Assembly: GCA_033813635.1 (NCBI GenBank)
Contig: JAPXRI010000038.1
Coordinates: 1 to 27,084 of the forward strand
Direction of reading: 5' to 3'
Length of the DNA stretch: 27,084 bases
Origin: JAPXRI01 sp033813635
GTDB lineage: Bacteria > Bacillota > Clostridia > Oscillospirales > QAMX01
Shown here: positions 15,598 to 23,098 of the stretch, piece after piece
Layout: each line of letters begins with the position of its first letter
Numbering within the stretch: the first letter of the stretch is position 1
The notes under the pieces: generated by a model
Database searches by the model: none
Told to the model about the DNA's origin: nothing
The model's input: the letters and a program-made list of their open reading frames with translations, nothing else
Position numbers and translations under genes: made by a program

Positions 15598-16068
15598 GTG
15601 ATGAATCTCATAAAGCCGGAAGCCATGTTGAACATCCGTATCCGCGCCGCGGAGGAAGGCGATTTTCCCGAGATTTACAATTTGATCAAAGTCGAATTGG
15701 GGTATGCCGATTTAGACAAAGCGGAAACGATAAAACGCCTCGCCTATTTTGGCAGCAGTCCCGACTGGGCGACATTTATCGCTTTTTACGGCGGAGAAGC
15801 CGCCGGTTTTATCGGCATCACAAAGGGGATGGCCTATAATATCGACGGCTATTATTCTCAGATCATGGCACTGGCTGTTTCCGCAAAATACAGGCGGCTT
15901 GGCCTCGGAACCCTGCTTGTAAAAAAAGCGGAGGAATGGTCTCTATCACAGGGAATCACGGATATCGGCGTGAACAGCAATATGAAGAGGCTTGAAGCGC
16001 ATATGTTCTACGAAAAAAACGGGTATATAAAAAAGAGTTATTCGTTTACAAAAACACTTAAAGGCTGA
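15598..16068 (+). CDS. GNAT-family N-acetyltransferase
   Basis: This protein of about 156 residues has the N-terminal IRIRAAEEGDFPEIYNLIK strand-helix of GNAT proteins. It has an acetyl-CoA binding segment ALAVSAKYRRLGLGTLLVKKAEEW with the Arg-x-x-Gly-x-Gly loop, and the closing MFYEKNGYIKKSYSFTK. The start could be GTG 15598 (AGGAG 8 bases upstream) or ATG 15601 (11 bases). The substrate is unknown. It is the first of a series of GNAT genes in this island. Confidence 0.85.
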   Translation: MMNLIKPEAMLNIRIRAAEEGDFPEIYNLIKVELGYADLDKAETIKRLAYFGSSPDWATFIAFYGGEAAGFIGITKGMAYNIDGYYSQIMALAVSAKYRRLGLGTLLVKKAEEWSLSQGITDIGVNSNMKRLEAHMFYEKNGYIKKSYSFTKTLKG

Positions 16069-16123
16069 ATTATCGAAAGACCTACAATATGGAATATACT
16101 TTCAAAAAATCGGGGAAGCGAAA

Positions 16124-16609
16124 ATGGAGATCAGACAGGCGAAAGAAAAAGACATTCCGGTAATCGAAGACATCCTGAAGGAGGCGGAAGCATGGCTGGA
16201 GAGCCTCGGCCTCGGGATATGGGGAAAGGAACAAATGACATGGGACGGGCTTTCCAAAGATTACCAAGTCGGCGATTTTTATATCGCGTCGGCGGACGGC
16301 GTCCCCGTCGGCTGCATGGCGCTGGTCGACTACGACCCGGAGTTCTGGCCGGATATCGAAAAAGGGGGCTCGCTTTTTATGCACCGCCTGGCGGTCAGGC
16401 GTTTCGCCGCCAAGACGGGCGTCCCGTCGGCGCTGATCGCTTTCGCCAAGGACAGGGCACGTCGGCTGGGCGTAAACCTCCGGCTCGACTGCATGCGGGA
16501 CAGGTCCAAGCTCCGAAAGCTTTACGAAAATCACGGCTTTGTCTGCGTCGGCGAAAAAAACATGTGGAATCTGTTCACCACGGCGCTCTATGTCTGGGAG
16601 AGAAAATAG
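16124..16609 (+). CDS. GNAT-family N-acetyltransferase
   Basis: The 161-residue protein begins MEIRQAKEKDIPVIEDILKEAEAWL and has an acetyltransferase fold. Strand 4, FMHRLAVRRFAAKTGVPSALI, carries a weaker CoA loop in which Lys-Thr-Gly-Val replaces the usual Gly-x-Gly. It ends LYENHGFVCVGEKN. The conserved SLFMHRLAV and IWGKEQM segments fit the subgroup that acts on small amines, but the substrate is unknown. GGAAG about 7 bases upstream supports the ATG. Confidence 0.82.
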   Translation: MEIRQAKEKDIPVIEDILKEAEAWLESLGLGIWGKEQMTWDGLSKDYQVGDFYIASADGVPVGCMALVDYDPEFWPDIEKGGSLFMHRLAVRRFAAKTGVPSALIAFAKDRARRLGVNLRLDCMRDRSKLRKLYENHGFVCVGEKNMWNLFTTALYVWERK

Positions 16610-16627
16610 CGTGAAACTTGTTCACGC
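16609..16627 (+). other. 7-bp hairpin between two GNAT genes
   Basis: GCGTGAA (16609-16615) pairs with TTCACGC (16621-16627) across 5 bases, right at the upstream stop codon. No T-run follows. It is more likely an intercistronic processing or stability element than a terminator. Confidence 0.35.
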
Positions 16628-16660
16628 GTGCTGCCGCTTCGCGGAAGAAAGGAGAGCAAT

Positions 16661-17770
16661 ATGCTTGACAAATCCCTGCCGTTTTTCGGCGTTCTGATGA
16701 CCAAAACGGATACGCAGAGTTATCCCCGCTTCGGCCTGCCCGATGGCTTTTCCATCGCCGGGTACCGCCCGGGCTTTGAGGCGGACTGGGCAAATCTGCA
16801 GTATATCACGGATCAGACAGACACGCTCGGGGAGGCGGCGGATATTTTTAAAATGGAGTTTCTCTCCCGGCCCGAGCTGCTTTCGGAACGCTGTCTTTTC
16901 GTTTTAAACCCCGAGGGAAAGCCTGTCGCGACGGCGTCGCTCTGGCCCGGGGAGCATTTCGGGAAAACCCGTCAGAGAATACACTGGGTCTCCGCGCTCC
17001 CGGAGTACCAGGGAAAAGGGCTTGTCAAAGCGCTGCTCTCCGGGCTTTTAGAGCTTTACAACGCGCTTGGCTGCGGGGATTTTATCTATCTTACCACGCA
17101 GACCTGGAGCTGCAAGGCGATAAATCTCTATGAAAAATTTGGCTTTGAGCCCTATAAGGGCAAAAAACCGGACAACTGGAGCTGCGAAAACTTCGAAGAG
17201 CGAAATCAACGGGCCTGGCGGTTGATCGATGATAAGCTCGCCGAATACCGCGAGTCCGGGAAGCTCTCTTTTGAAATCCACAAGGCGGTCCCCTCCGAGG
17301 CCATAGACGTGGCGCGCGTTCTGACCGAGACCTGGAAAGCGGCGTACCGGGACATCATACCCTCGGACGCGCTGAAAAAATACACCGATCTCGGCGCGCG
17401 GAAAGAGCGGATAGAGAGCTCTATCTCGTCGGGTGAGAAAAAATACTTTCTCGCGCTCTCCGGGGGACAGCCCTGCGGCGTCGCGTCGTTCGGGCCCTCC
17501 CGGAACGCCGACCGGGAAGGGTACGGCGAGATCTACGCGATCTATGCGCTCGAAAAGTACTGGGGTAAGGGCGTCGGCCAAAGGCTGATGGATTTCGCCC
17601 TCTCCGAGCTCTCGCGCCTCGGCTATAAAAGGGTGTTCCTCTGGGTCTTAGAGAAAAACAGCCGCGCTCGGCGCTTTTATGAAAAATGCGGCTTTACCTT
17701 CGACGGGACGGCCAGGGAGAGCGGCTTTAAGGGCGACGCCGCCGCGGCGCGCTACGAAAGGACAATATGA
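16661..17770 (+). CDS. Tandem double-GNAT acetyltransferase
   Basis: The 369-residue protein contains two GNAT domains. The first (about residues 25-180) has WVSALPEYQGKGLVKALLSG as its CoA loop and ends AINLYEKFGFEPYKGKKP. The second (about residues 205-369) has TWKAAYRDIIPSDAL, IYAIYALEKYWGKGVGQRLM and ARRFYEKCGF. Both carry an intact Gly-x-Gly-containing loop, so both may be active. The start at 16661 follows AAAGGAGAG; a GTG upstream at 16628 lacks a site. It overlaps the Nudix gene by four bases. The double form may bind two substrates, or one domain may be structural. Confidence 0.85.
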   Translation: MLDKSLPFFGVLMTKTDTQSYPRFGLPDGFSIAGYRPGFEADWANLQYITDQTDTLGEAADIFKMEFLSRPELLSERCLFVLNPEGKPVATASLWPGEHFGKTRQRIHWVSALPEYQGKGLVKALLSGLLELYNALGCGDFIYLTTQTWSCKAINLYEKFGFEPYKGKKPDNWSCENFEERNQRAWRLIDDKLAEYRESGKLSFEIHKAVPSEAIDVARVLTETWKAAYRDIIPSDALKKYTDLGARKERIESSISSGEKKYFLALSGGQPCGVASFGPSRNADREGYGEIYAIYALEKYWGKGVGQRLMDFALSELSRLGYKRVFLWVLEKNSRARRFYEKCGFTFDGTARESGFKGDAAAARYERTI

Positions 17771-18189
17771 CAACGGTCAACTTCTGCGACAACAACGCCG
17801 TTTCGGATGAGCTTATCGGATTCGCCGTCGTCGCGGCGCGATATATGGGAAAATGGATTTTCTGCCGGCATAGGGAACGGGCTACATACGAAATCCCCGG
17901 CGGGCACCGCGAAGCGGGTGAAAGCGTCGATGAAACCGCCCGGCGCGAGCTGTATGAGGAGACGGGCGCGGTCGGATCGGACATCAAACCGGTTTCCGCT
18001 TATTCCGTAACGGTCGACGGCGTAACGACCTACGGAAAGCTGTTTTTCGCAGAGGTCAAATCGCTCGGGCCCCTTCCGCCGCTGGAGATCACGGAGATTA
18101 TTTTTTCCGATAATCTGCCGGAAAAGCTGACATATCCGGAAATTCAGCCGGCTTTATACGATAAGATAAACTCAGATTTTTTGCGTTGA
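17767..18189 (+). CDS. Nudix hydrolase
   Basis: The 140-residue protein has a complete Nudix box at residues 46-68: Gly-His-Arg-Glu-Ala-Gly-Glu, then ARRELYEETGA, with the metal-binding REL-x-EE intact. It probably hydrolyses a nucleoside diphosphate derivative such as an oxidised dNTP; the substrate is not readable. It is coupled to the double-GNAT gene by an ATGA overlap. The fold is otherwise standard, with IGFAVVAARYMGKWIFCRH before the box. Confidence 0.87.
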   Translation: MTTVNFCDNNAVSDELIGFAVVAARYMGKWIFCRHRERATYEIPGGHREAGESVDETARRELYEETGAVGSDIKPVSAYSVTVDGVTTYGKLFFAEVKSLGPLPPLEITEIIFSDNLPEKLTYPEIQPALYDKINSDFLR

Positions 18190-18245
18190 AGCATTTGCAT
18201 GATAAAATAACCGTGTACTTAAAAAACATAAAAGGATGATCGGCC

Positions 18246-18692
18246 ATGGTGATACGAAGAGCGACAGAGGCTGACGCGGCGGCGCTTTCCGAGCTTTATC
18301 TCCGCCACCTTACGCAGACCCCGCCCGAAGAGGCGCAGGACATCGGAAAATGGAAGGCGCTGATATCGTCTTTTGAAGCGGACCCGAATTACCACCTTCT
18401 AGTCGGCGAGGAGGACGGCGCTGTGGTTTCGTCGGTGACACTGGTAATTATACAAAACCTCACTCATAACCTGCGCCCGTACGCGGTGATGGAAAACGTC
18501 GTCACCCACGCGGATTACCGCGGCAGGGGTTTTGCCTCCGCGCTGATTACGCGCGCGCGTGATATCGCCGTAAGGGCCGGGTGCTATAAAATCATGCTGC
18601 TCACCGGCTCCAAAAAGGAGAGCACGCTTGCGTTTTACGAGAAAAACGGCTTTGACCGGCACGCGAAAACCGCGTTTCTAATGAAGTTATAG
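18246..18692 (+). CDS. GNAT-family N-acetyltransferase
   Basis: The 148-residue protein reads MVIRRATEADAAALSELY, VMENVVTHADYRGRGFASAL (CoA loop Arg-Gly-Arg-Gly-Phe) and FYEKNGFDRHAKTAF, a standard GNAT domain. AAAGGA lies about 10 bases upstream. The 56-base gap after the Nudix gene shows no clear promoter or terminator, so it may continue the same transcript. Substrate unknown. Confidence 0.87.
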   Translation: MVIRRATEADAAALSELYLRHLTQTPPEEAQDIGKWKALISSFEADPNYHLLVGEEDGAVVSSVTLVIIQNLTHNLRPYAVMENVVTHADYRGRGFASALITRARDIAVRAGCYKIMLLTGSKKESTLAFYEKNGFDRHAKTAFLMKL

Positions 18693-18750
18693 CCTATTGG
18701 ATCAGCAAGCCGGACCCGCAACGTCTTGACTGCACGAAAGGATGAATCCT

Positions 18751-19203
18751 ATGAACGAGCTTTCATACCGCCCGATGACGGCGGATGATTATAAGGCGGT
18801 GCGCGAGCTCTGGGACTGTACCGCAGGGATGGGACTGAACCCCGTTGACGACTCGCGCGAGGGAATCGATAAGTTCCTTATAAGAAATCCGGGCATGAGC
18901 TTTGTCGCCGAGGTCCGCGGCAAAGCCGGGGTACGCGGTCAAATCGCCGGCGCGCTTCTCTGCGGGCACGACGGGCGGCGCGGCTCGATTTACCATCTTG
19001 CGGTCCGAGAAGACCTCCGCGGCCGCGGGATCGGCAGAACGCTTGTAGCCCGCGCGCTCAAGGCTCTCAGAAACGAAGGCATCCGAAAGGTCTCGGTCGT
19101 CGTGTTCCGCACAAACGAGGGCGGCGACGCGTTCTGGGAAAAAATCGGCTTTGAAAAACGCGGCGATCTGGTGTACAGAAACACTTATACGGGAGTAAAG
19201 TAA
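18751..19203 (+). CDS. GNAT-family N-acetyltransferase
   Basis: The 150-residue protein has LSYRPMTADDYKAVRELW, then IYHLAVREDLRGRGIGRTLV (an ideal Arg-Gly-Arg-Gly-Ile-Gly CoA loop) and AFWEKIGFEKRGDLVYRN. The segment MGLNPVDDSREGIDKFL is shared with a widespread GNAT subgroup of unknown substrate. AAGGA 8 bases upstream favours the ATG at 18751 over the one at 18742. Five bases separate it from the ANT(6)-like gene, so the pair is likely co-transcribed. Confidence 0.87.
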   Translation: MNELSYRPMTADDYKAVRELWDCTAGMGLNPVDDSREGIDKFLIRNPGMSFVAEVRGKAGVRGQIAGALLCGHDGRRGSIYHLAVREDLRGRGIGRTLVARALKALRNEGIRKVSVVVFRTNEGGDAFWEKIGFEKRGDLVYRNTYTGVK

Positions 19204-19208
19204 TAAAA

Positions 19209-20102
19209 ATGGAGCAAGTGCTTTTAAATCCCCGCGGCGAAAAAGAGATGTTCGACCTGATTCTCGGCGTCGCCCGGGCGGACGCGCGCGTACGCGCGGT
19301 GTATATGAACGGCTCGCGGGCAAACCCGAACATCGAAAAGGATATCTATCAGGATTACGACATCGTCTATGTAGTGACGGAGACGGCCTCCTTTCTCGAA
19401 GACAAGAACTGGATTTCCGTTTTCGGCGATATCGCGGTGGTGCAGGAGCCGGACGCAAACGACTGCGGCTGGGGGATCCATGCGGATTACTCCCGGGCCT
19501 ACGCCTGGCTGATGCTGTTTAAGGACGGCACGCGGATCGATCTCAGCATAAAAATCACGGAAGAAGCTCTGAGCGAGTATATGTCCGACTCGCTCACCGT
19601 GCCGCTTCTCGACAAGGACGGCATCCTTCCGCAAATTCCGCCCGCGTCGGAAGCCGATTACCGCGTCAAAAAGCCGACCGCGGAGCAATACCGCGGCTGC
19701 TGCAACGAGTTCTGGTGGTGTCTGAACAACGTCGCCAAAGGGCTGGCGCGGGACGAGCTTCCCTACGCGATGCATATGTTCAACGTATACGTCCGCGACA
19801 TGCTCGAGAAGATGATCGACTGGCATATCGGCGTAAACACTGACTTCTCCGTCTCACCCGGAAAAATGGGCAAATTTTATAAGAAATTCCTGCGTTCCGA
19901 GCTGTATCAGAAGTATGTATCGACCTATACCGACGGCGATTATGACCATTTCTGGGCGGCGGTGTTCGCAGCGTGCGGACTTTTCAGGGAGCTCGCCGTC
20001 CCGGTCGCCGATTGTCTCGGCTTTTCATACCGGTACGACGAGGACGAAAACATGACGGAATACCTCAAAAAGGTGAAATATACCGGCGAAAGGAAGGCAT
20101 AG
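19209..20102 (+). CDS. ANT(6)/AadK-like aminoglycoside 6-nucleotidyltransferase family protein
   Basis: The 297-residue protein matches the length and motifs of streptomycin 6-adenylyltransferases (AadE, AadK). It has YMNGSRANPNI, the metal-binding YQDYDIVYVV aspartates, FGDIAVVQEPD, FKDGTRIDLSI with the third acidic residue, and a helical C-terminal half containing WWCLNNVAKGL and MIDWHIG. Family members inactivate streptomycin by adenylation. Chromosomal homologues in Clostridia are common and not always resistance-conferring, so a streptomycin phenotype is inference. It follows a GNAT gene by 5 bases and precedes the nitroreductase by 2. Confidence 0.85.
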   Translation: MEQVLLNPRGEKEMFDLILGVARADARVRAVYMNGSRANPNIEKDIYQDYDIVYVVTETASFLEDKNWISVFGDIAVVQEPDANDCGWGIHADYSRAYAWLMLFKDGTRIDLSIKITEEALSEYMSDSLTVPLLDKDGILPQIPPASEADYRVKKPTAEQYRGCCNEFWWCLNNVAKGLARDELPYAMHMFNVYVRDMLEKMIDWHIGVNTDFSVSPGKMGKFYKKFLRSELYQKYVSTYTDGDYDHFWAAVFAACGLFRELAVPVADCLGFSYRYDEDENMTEYLKKVKYTGERKA

Positions 20103-20104
20103 GT

Positions 20105-20734
20105 ATGGATTTTTACGAAGCCGTCGAAAAAAGGCGCACGGTGCGGGATTTTTCACCCAAACCCGTGCCGCGGGACACAGTTGAGCGAATCCTCGCCGCC
20201 GGCATGCGCGCGCCGAGCAACGACCATATGAGAAACTGGGAATTCGTCGTGATGACAGATCGCGAAAAAATTGCCGAGGTAGTCAAAAAAATCCCGAAAA
20301 AGGTTTCGGATAAAAGGCTCGATTTCATCATGAAGTCGATGAAATTCCAAAACGAACTCCAGTTAGAGATGTACCGCGACGCAATCCCGAAGCAATACGC
20401 AATGCTGACAGCTTCGGGATGCCTGATACTCCCCTTTTTCAGGGAAAAGGGGGACCTGTTAAAGCCGAAAAGCCTAAGCTCGCTCAACGCGTTCGCCTCG
20501 ATCTGGTGCTGCATTGAAAACATCTTTCTCGCTACTGCGGCGGAAGGGCTCGCCTGTGCGATGCGGATTCCGTTCGCCGCTGAAAACGAGCATATCCGCG
20601 AGGTTCTGTCCGCTCCGGCGGATTACGTGATGCCCTGCTTTATCGCCCTCGGTTATCCAGCGGAGACCGCCGTTAAATGCAGACAGATCGAGTTCGACAC
20701 GGCTGAAAAAATACACTACAACGAAGGATTCTGA
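20105..20734 (+). CDS. Nitroreductase-family FMN oxidoreductase
   Basis: The 209-residue protein has the FMN-binding opening MDFYEAVEKRRTVRDFSPKP and MRAPSNDHMRNWEFVVMTD. It also has the C-terminal GLACAMRIPF and a FIALGYPAE end, as in nitroreductases. Such enzymes reduce nitro compounds, quinones or enones with NAD(P)H. The start at 20105 has GGAAGG 7 bases upstream, inside the preceding gene. A conserved internal helix SLNAFASIWCCIENIFLATA is typical. The gene is the last of the ANT(6)-nitroreductase pair. Confidence 0.85.
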   Translation: MDFYEAVEKRRTVRDFSPKPVPRDTVERILAAGMRAPSNDHMRNWEFVVMTDREKIAEVVKKIPKKVSDKRLDFIMKSMKFQNELQLEMYRDAIPKQYAMLTASGCLILPFFREKGDLLKPKSLSSLNAFASIWCCIENIFLATAAEGLACAMRIPFAAENEHIREVLSAPADYVMPCFIALGYPAETAVKCRQIEFDTAEKIHYNEGF

Positions 20735-20735
20735 G

Positions 20736-20900
20736 ATGGGCTTTCTTTTTAACGAAACCGTCCGCGGCCGCGAATCCTGGGGCAGGGTTTTTCAATCGAT
20801 CCCGGCCTTCGGGCCTTTGGTAAAGCACATTTTAAACCGGCACAATCTGCCCTTTGCCCCGGTTGAAAACGTTACCTTGAGAAACAAGCTTTTAATCTGA
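20736..20900 (+). pseudogene. N-terminal remnant of an aminoglycoside-phosphotransferase-like gene
   Basis: A 54-codon frame starts one base after the nitroreductase stop and reads MGFLFNETVRGRESWGRVFQ, then SIPAFGPLVKHILNRHNLP and FAPVENVT before a stop. This resembles the first 50 or so residues of Clostridia APH-family phosphotransferases, which normally continue with a nucleotide-binding strand pair. The kinase core is absent. The assignment is from memory of the family, so moderate confidence only. The stretch ends about 60 bases before the leader promoter. Confidence 0.5.
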
Positions 20901-20961
20901 TGCGGAAAATGACGGCTTAAGCTTTGGTATATATGGATTTCCCCTAATTTCCAAAAATTGC

Positions 20962-20990
20962 TTGACATCGGCACTTTTCGGGTGTAGAAT
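20962..20990 (+). promoter_or_regulatory. Consensus sigma-A promoter of the leader-peptide attenuator
   Basis: A perfect TTGACA (20962-20967) and TAGAAT (20985-20990) are separated by exactly 17 bases. Transcription would begin near 20997, about 27 bases before the leader ORF. Confidence 0.85.
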
Positions 20991-21023
20991 GAATGAAATT
21001 TTATTTTAAGGGAGCGTAAAACC

Positions 21024-21137
21024 GTGCGAATTTTGATGTCGGCACGCGCATATGGTTTTAACTCGTCCGTTGGCGGCTGTGGCACTGCTATCACAACCGG
21101 AATAACGGGCTTACGCTTCCGTACTCATTTCGCATAA
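21024..21137 (+). CDS. 37-residue leader peptide, candidate attenuator ORF
   Basis: A GTG-initiated ORF of 37 codons follows AAGGGAG at 9-base spacing, just downstream of a consensus promoter. Its middle reads GGCGTAITTGITG, rich in Thr, Ile and Gly, followed by LRFRTHFA and TAA at 21135-21137. The Thr/Ile block is loosely reminiscent of the enterobacterial thr operon leader. Codons 29-31 (Gly-Leu-Arg) contain GCTTACGC (21109-21116), which can pair with the 5' arm of the downstream terminator. No known protein family is evident, and I infer that the act of translation, not the product, is functional. An intact Shine-Dalgarno at ideal spacing argues against a chance ORF. Confidence 0.6.
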   Translation: MRILMSARAYGFNSSVGGCGTAITTGITGLRFRTHFA

Positions 21138-21176
21138 CCAAAACCCGGAAGAGGGTTATTACCGATTTGAAGAGCA

Positions 21177-21214
21177 GCGGCGTAAGCGTATAAAAAGGCT
21201 TACGCTGTTTTTTT
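21177..21214 (+). terminator. Intrinsic terminator of the leader with an alternative antiterminator pairing
   Basis: GCGTAAGC (21180-21187) pairs with GCTTACGC (21198-21205) across a 10-base loop. G-U and C-G pairs extend the stem at its base, and T7 follows (21208-21214). The same 5' arm can pair equally well with GCTTACGC at 21109-21116 inside the leader ORF. The identical block GGCTTACGCT occurs in both places. The two pairings are mutually exclusive, the hallmark of attenuation. A small AACCC/GGGTT hairpin lies between. Confidence 0.8.
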
Positions 21215-21233
21215 ATTTAGGAAGTGGCCTGAA

Positions 21234-22049
21234 ATGAACCCGATTTACCTCTCCACAGGTGCGTTTACCGAAAAGAAAAACGGGCGGAACCCCCGTCTTT
21301 TATCCGAATACCACGCACTGTTTGACTGCGACGGCTTCGAACTGATGATTTTCCCGAACTTTTACAACGATTTGAAGGGTCTGGTCGCGAAATATGTAGC
21401 TCTCAGTATAAAGATTCCGGTCGTCCACGCCGACAAGGCGATCGGGGATCTGCTATGCTCGCCGGAGCCTGAGAAGTTTACCAAAGCGAAAGAGCTTTTT
21501 TATCTAAACTGCGGCGCCGCCGCGGAGCTCGGAGCGCAGAAAATCGTCCTTCACTGCTGGGGCGTCCCGAACAGCGACGCGTTCCCGGAGCTGATTTACA
21601 AGCGCACCGGCCGGCTTTTGGAGATTGCGAAGGTCTACGGGCTCGACGCGCTGCCGGAAAACCTTGTCTGCAAGGACAAGACCCCGCTTTTCCACCTCGA
21701 GAAGTTGGCAGAGCTATACCCCGGCGTCGGCTTCACGCTGGACACCCGCTGCGCGCAGTTCCACCGGGAACTCGAAAGCACGCTTCAAAGCCCGGTCTTT
21801 GCGGAAAACGTCCGGCATATCCATATTACCGACTCGCGCTGCGGCTTAAAGGACTGGGATAGCCTGTACCCCATTCTGCAGCCGGGCAGGGGCAACATCG
21901 ACTGGGCAAGCTTCTTCGGAGCCCTCAGGACGCGCGCCTATTCCGGCTCGATTACGCTTGAGGCCCCCTCCGTCCTCGAAACCGGCGTCGACGCGGAGAC
22001 GCTGAACGAGAGCCTGAATTTCGTCCGGCGCGGGCTAAATCAAACGTGA
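21234..22049 (+). CDS. Sugar phosphate isomerase/epimerase-like TIM-barrel protein
   Basis: The 271-residue protein fits the xylose-isomerase-like TIM-barrel (AP endonuclease 2 fold) family. Metal and substrate landmarks include IPVVHADKAIGD, IVLHCWGVPN, the strand LPENLVCKD, GFTLDTRCAQFH, HIHITDSRCG and a final SITLEAPSVLE. The reaction is unknown; relatives isomerise or epimerise sugars or inositols. AGGAAG lies 9 bases upstream of the ATG. The gene is governed by the leader and terminator immediately upstream, whose T-run ends 20 bases before the start codon. It is followed by 222 bases without a convincing gene. Confidence 0.78.
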   Translation: MNPIYLSTGAFTEKKNGRNPRLLSEYHALFDCDGFELMIFPNFYNDLKGLVAKYVALSIKIPVVHADKAIGDLLCSPEPEKFTKAKELFYLNCGAAAELGAQKIVLHCWGVPNSDAFPELIYKRTGRLLEIAKVYGLDALPENLVCKDKTPLFHLEKLAELYPGVGFTLDTRCAQFHRELESTLQSPVFAENVRHIHITDSRCGLKDWDSLYPILQPGRGNIDWASFFGALRTRAYSGSITLEAPSVLETGVDAETLNESLNFVRRGLNQT

Positions 22050-22271
22050 AAGGCGGGCATCCCCATGGAAAATAAAATTACATCCGAGGCAAAAAAATCC
22101 CGGGAGCGTGACGGTACAATGGGATGTCAGGGAAAAACGGGAGCTTATAAGTCTGGCATCTATCCAACGGTTTGCGTGCACAGGGACTACGGGATTTAAG
22201 CATCTGCCATTTACGGTAGGGTTTATGGAGCCGATTTACAGCGGAAATAAATGAAAGGGTGAAGAATAAAA
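22050..22271. other. Intergenic stretch without a convincing gene
   Basis: Two short frames occur: a 44-codon one from ATG 22065 and a roughly 50-codon GTG-started one ending near 22254 (reading REKRELISLASIQRF). Neither has a family match by eye or a well-placed ribosome binding site. They may be remnants of a lost gene. No terminator or promoter of good quality is visible. Confidence 0.4.
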
Positions 22272-23054
22272 ATGAAATACTATGTGGTCGACGCCTTCGC
22301 GGACGGACTGTTCAAGGGCAACCCCGCGGGAGTATGCATACCGGACAAGGAGCTTGACGCGGAGACAATGCAGAAAATCGCGTTTGAAAACAATCTCGCG
22401 GAGACGGCCTTCCTGACCAAAAACGGCGACGGCTACGCGCTGCGTTGGTTTACCCCCGAGACGGAGATCGATCTCTGCGGGCACGCGACGCTGGCTACCG
22501 CCTATATCCTGATGGTTTACTTAAAGCCATCGATGAACAAGGTGAGCTTCTCCACCCAGAGCGGAATGCTGACGGTCGAAAAAGAGGACGGTATTCTCTC
22601 GATGGATTTCCCGAGCCGGAAGCCGGTTCCCTGCGCAGTTCAGGATCTGCTTGAGAAAGCGCTGGGCGCAAAGGCTGTCGAAACGCACCTCTCGCGGGAC
22701 CTGATCGTCCTTCTCGAAAACGAGGAGGCCGTAAGGGACCTCAAGCCTGACCTTTCGCTGCTCTCGCAGATAAAGGACGCCTTCGGCTTCGCGATCACCG
22801 CGAAGGGAAACTCCTGCGACTTCGTATCACGCTTTTTCACGCCGGGTGCCGGCATCCCGGAGGACCCCGTCACCGGCTCATCTCACTGCTCGCTGATCCC
22901 GTTCTGGAGCGAGCGGCTCGGCAAAACCCAAATGACGGCGCGCCAGCTCTCGAAACGCAGGGGCACAATCTACTGCGAGGACAGGGGCAGCCGGGTAAAA
23001 ATAGGCGGCAAGGCAGTCTGCTATCTGAAAGGCGAGCTCTTCGTTACGCTGTAA
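22272..23054 (+). CDS. PhzF-family isomerase/epimerase-like protein
   Basis: The 260-residue protein matches the PhzF (phenazine biosynthesis, diaminopimelate-epimerase fold) family. It has the N-terminal DAFADGLFKGNPAGV and the catalytic acid Glu44 in NLAETAFL. It also has WFTPETEIDLCGHATLATAY and, in the second half, FVSRFFTPGAGIPEDPVTGSSHC. All active-site landmarks appear intact. PhzF itself isomerises trans-2,3-dihydro-3-hydroxyanthranilate, but most homologues act on unknown substrates, and no phenazine genes are near. A weak AAGGGTGAAG lies upstream. The protein is slightly short of the usual 280-300 residues. Confidence 0.87.
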   Translation: MKYYVVDAFADGLFKGNPAGVCIPDKELDAETMQKIAFENNLAETAFLTKNGDGYALRWFTPETEIDLCGHATLATAYILMVYLKPSMNKVSFSTQSGMLTVEKEDGILSMDFPSRKPVPCAVQDLLEKALGAKAVETHLSRDLIVLLENEEAVRDLKPDLSLLSQIKDAFGFAITAKGNSCDFVSRFFTPGAGIPEDPVTGSSHCSLIPFWSERLGKTQMTARQLSKRRGTIYCEDRGSRVKIGGKAVCYLKGELFVTL

Positions 23055-23098
23055 TCCCGATTTATACGGCCGCCGCGCGGCAGAATGGAGATTTATTT

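Noticed and set aside
15598..19203. Integron-like cassette array suggested by the run of small acetyltransferase genes
   Set aside because: The intergenic gaps are short and dissimilar, several genes overlap, and no attC-type inverted repeats or integron integrase were found.
21080..21100. TGTGGCACTGC in the leader resembling a T-box core
   Set aside because: The T-box consensus is not met, no stem I or specifier loop fits in the short leader, and the sequence lies inside a translated leader ORF.
22105..22254. Short frame reading ELISLASIQRF, superficially like the start of Cas4
   Set aside because: No cysteine cluster or nuclease motifs follow, no CRISPR array or cas genes are near, and the frame is about 50 codons long.
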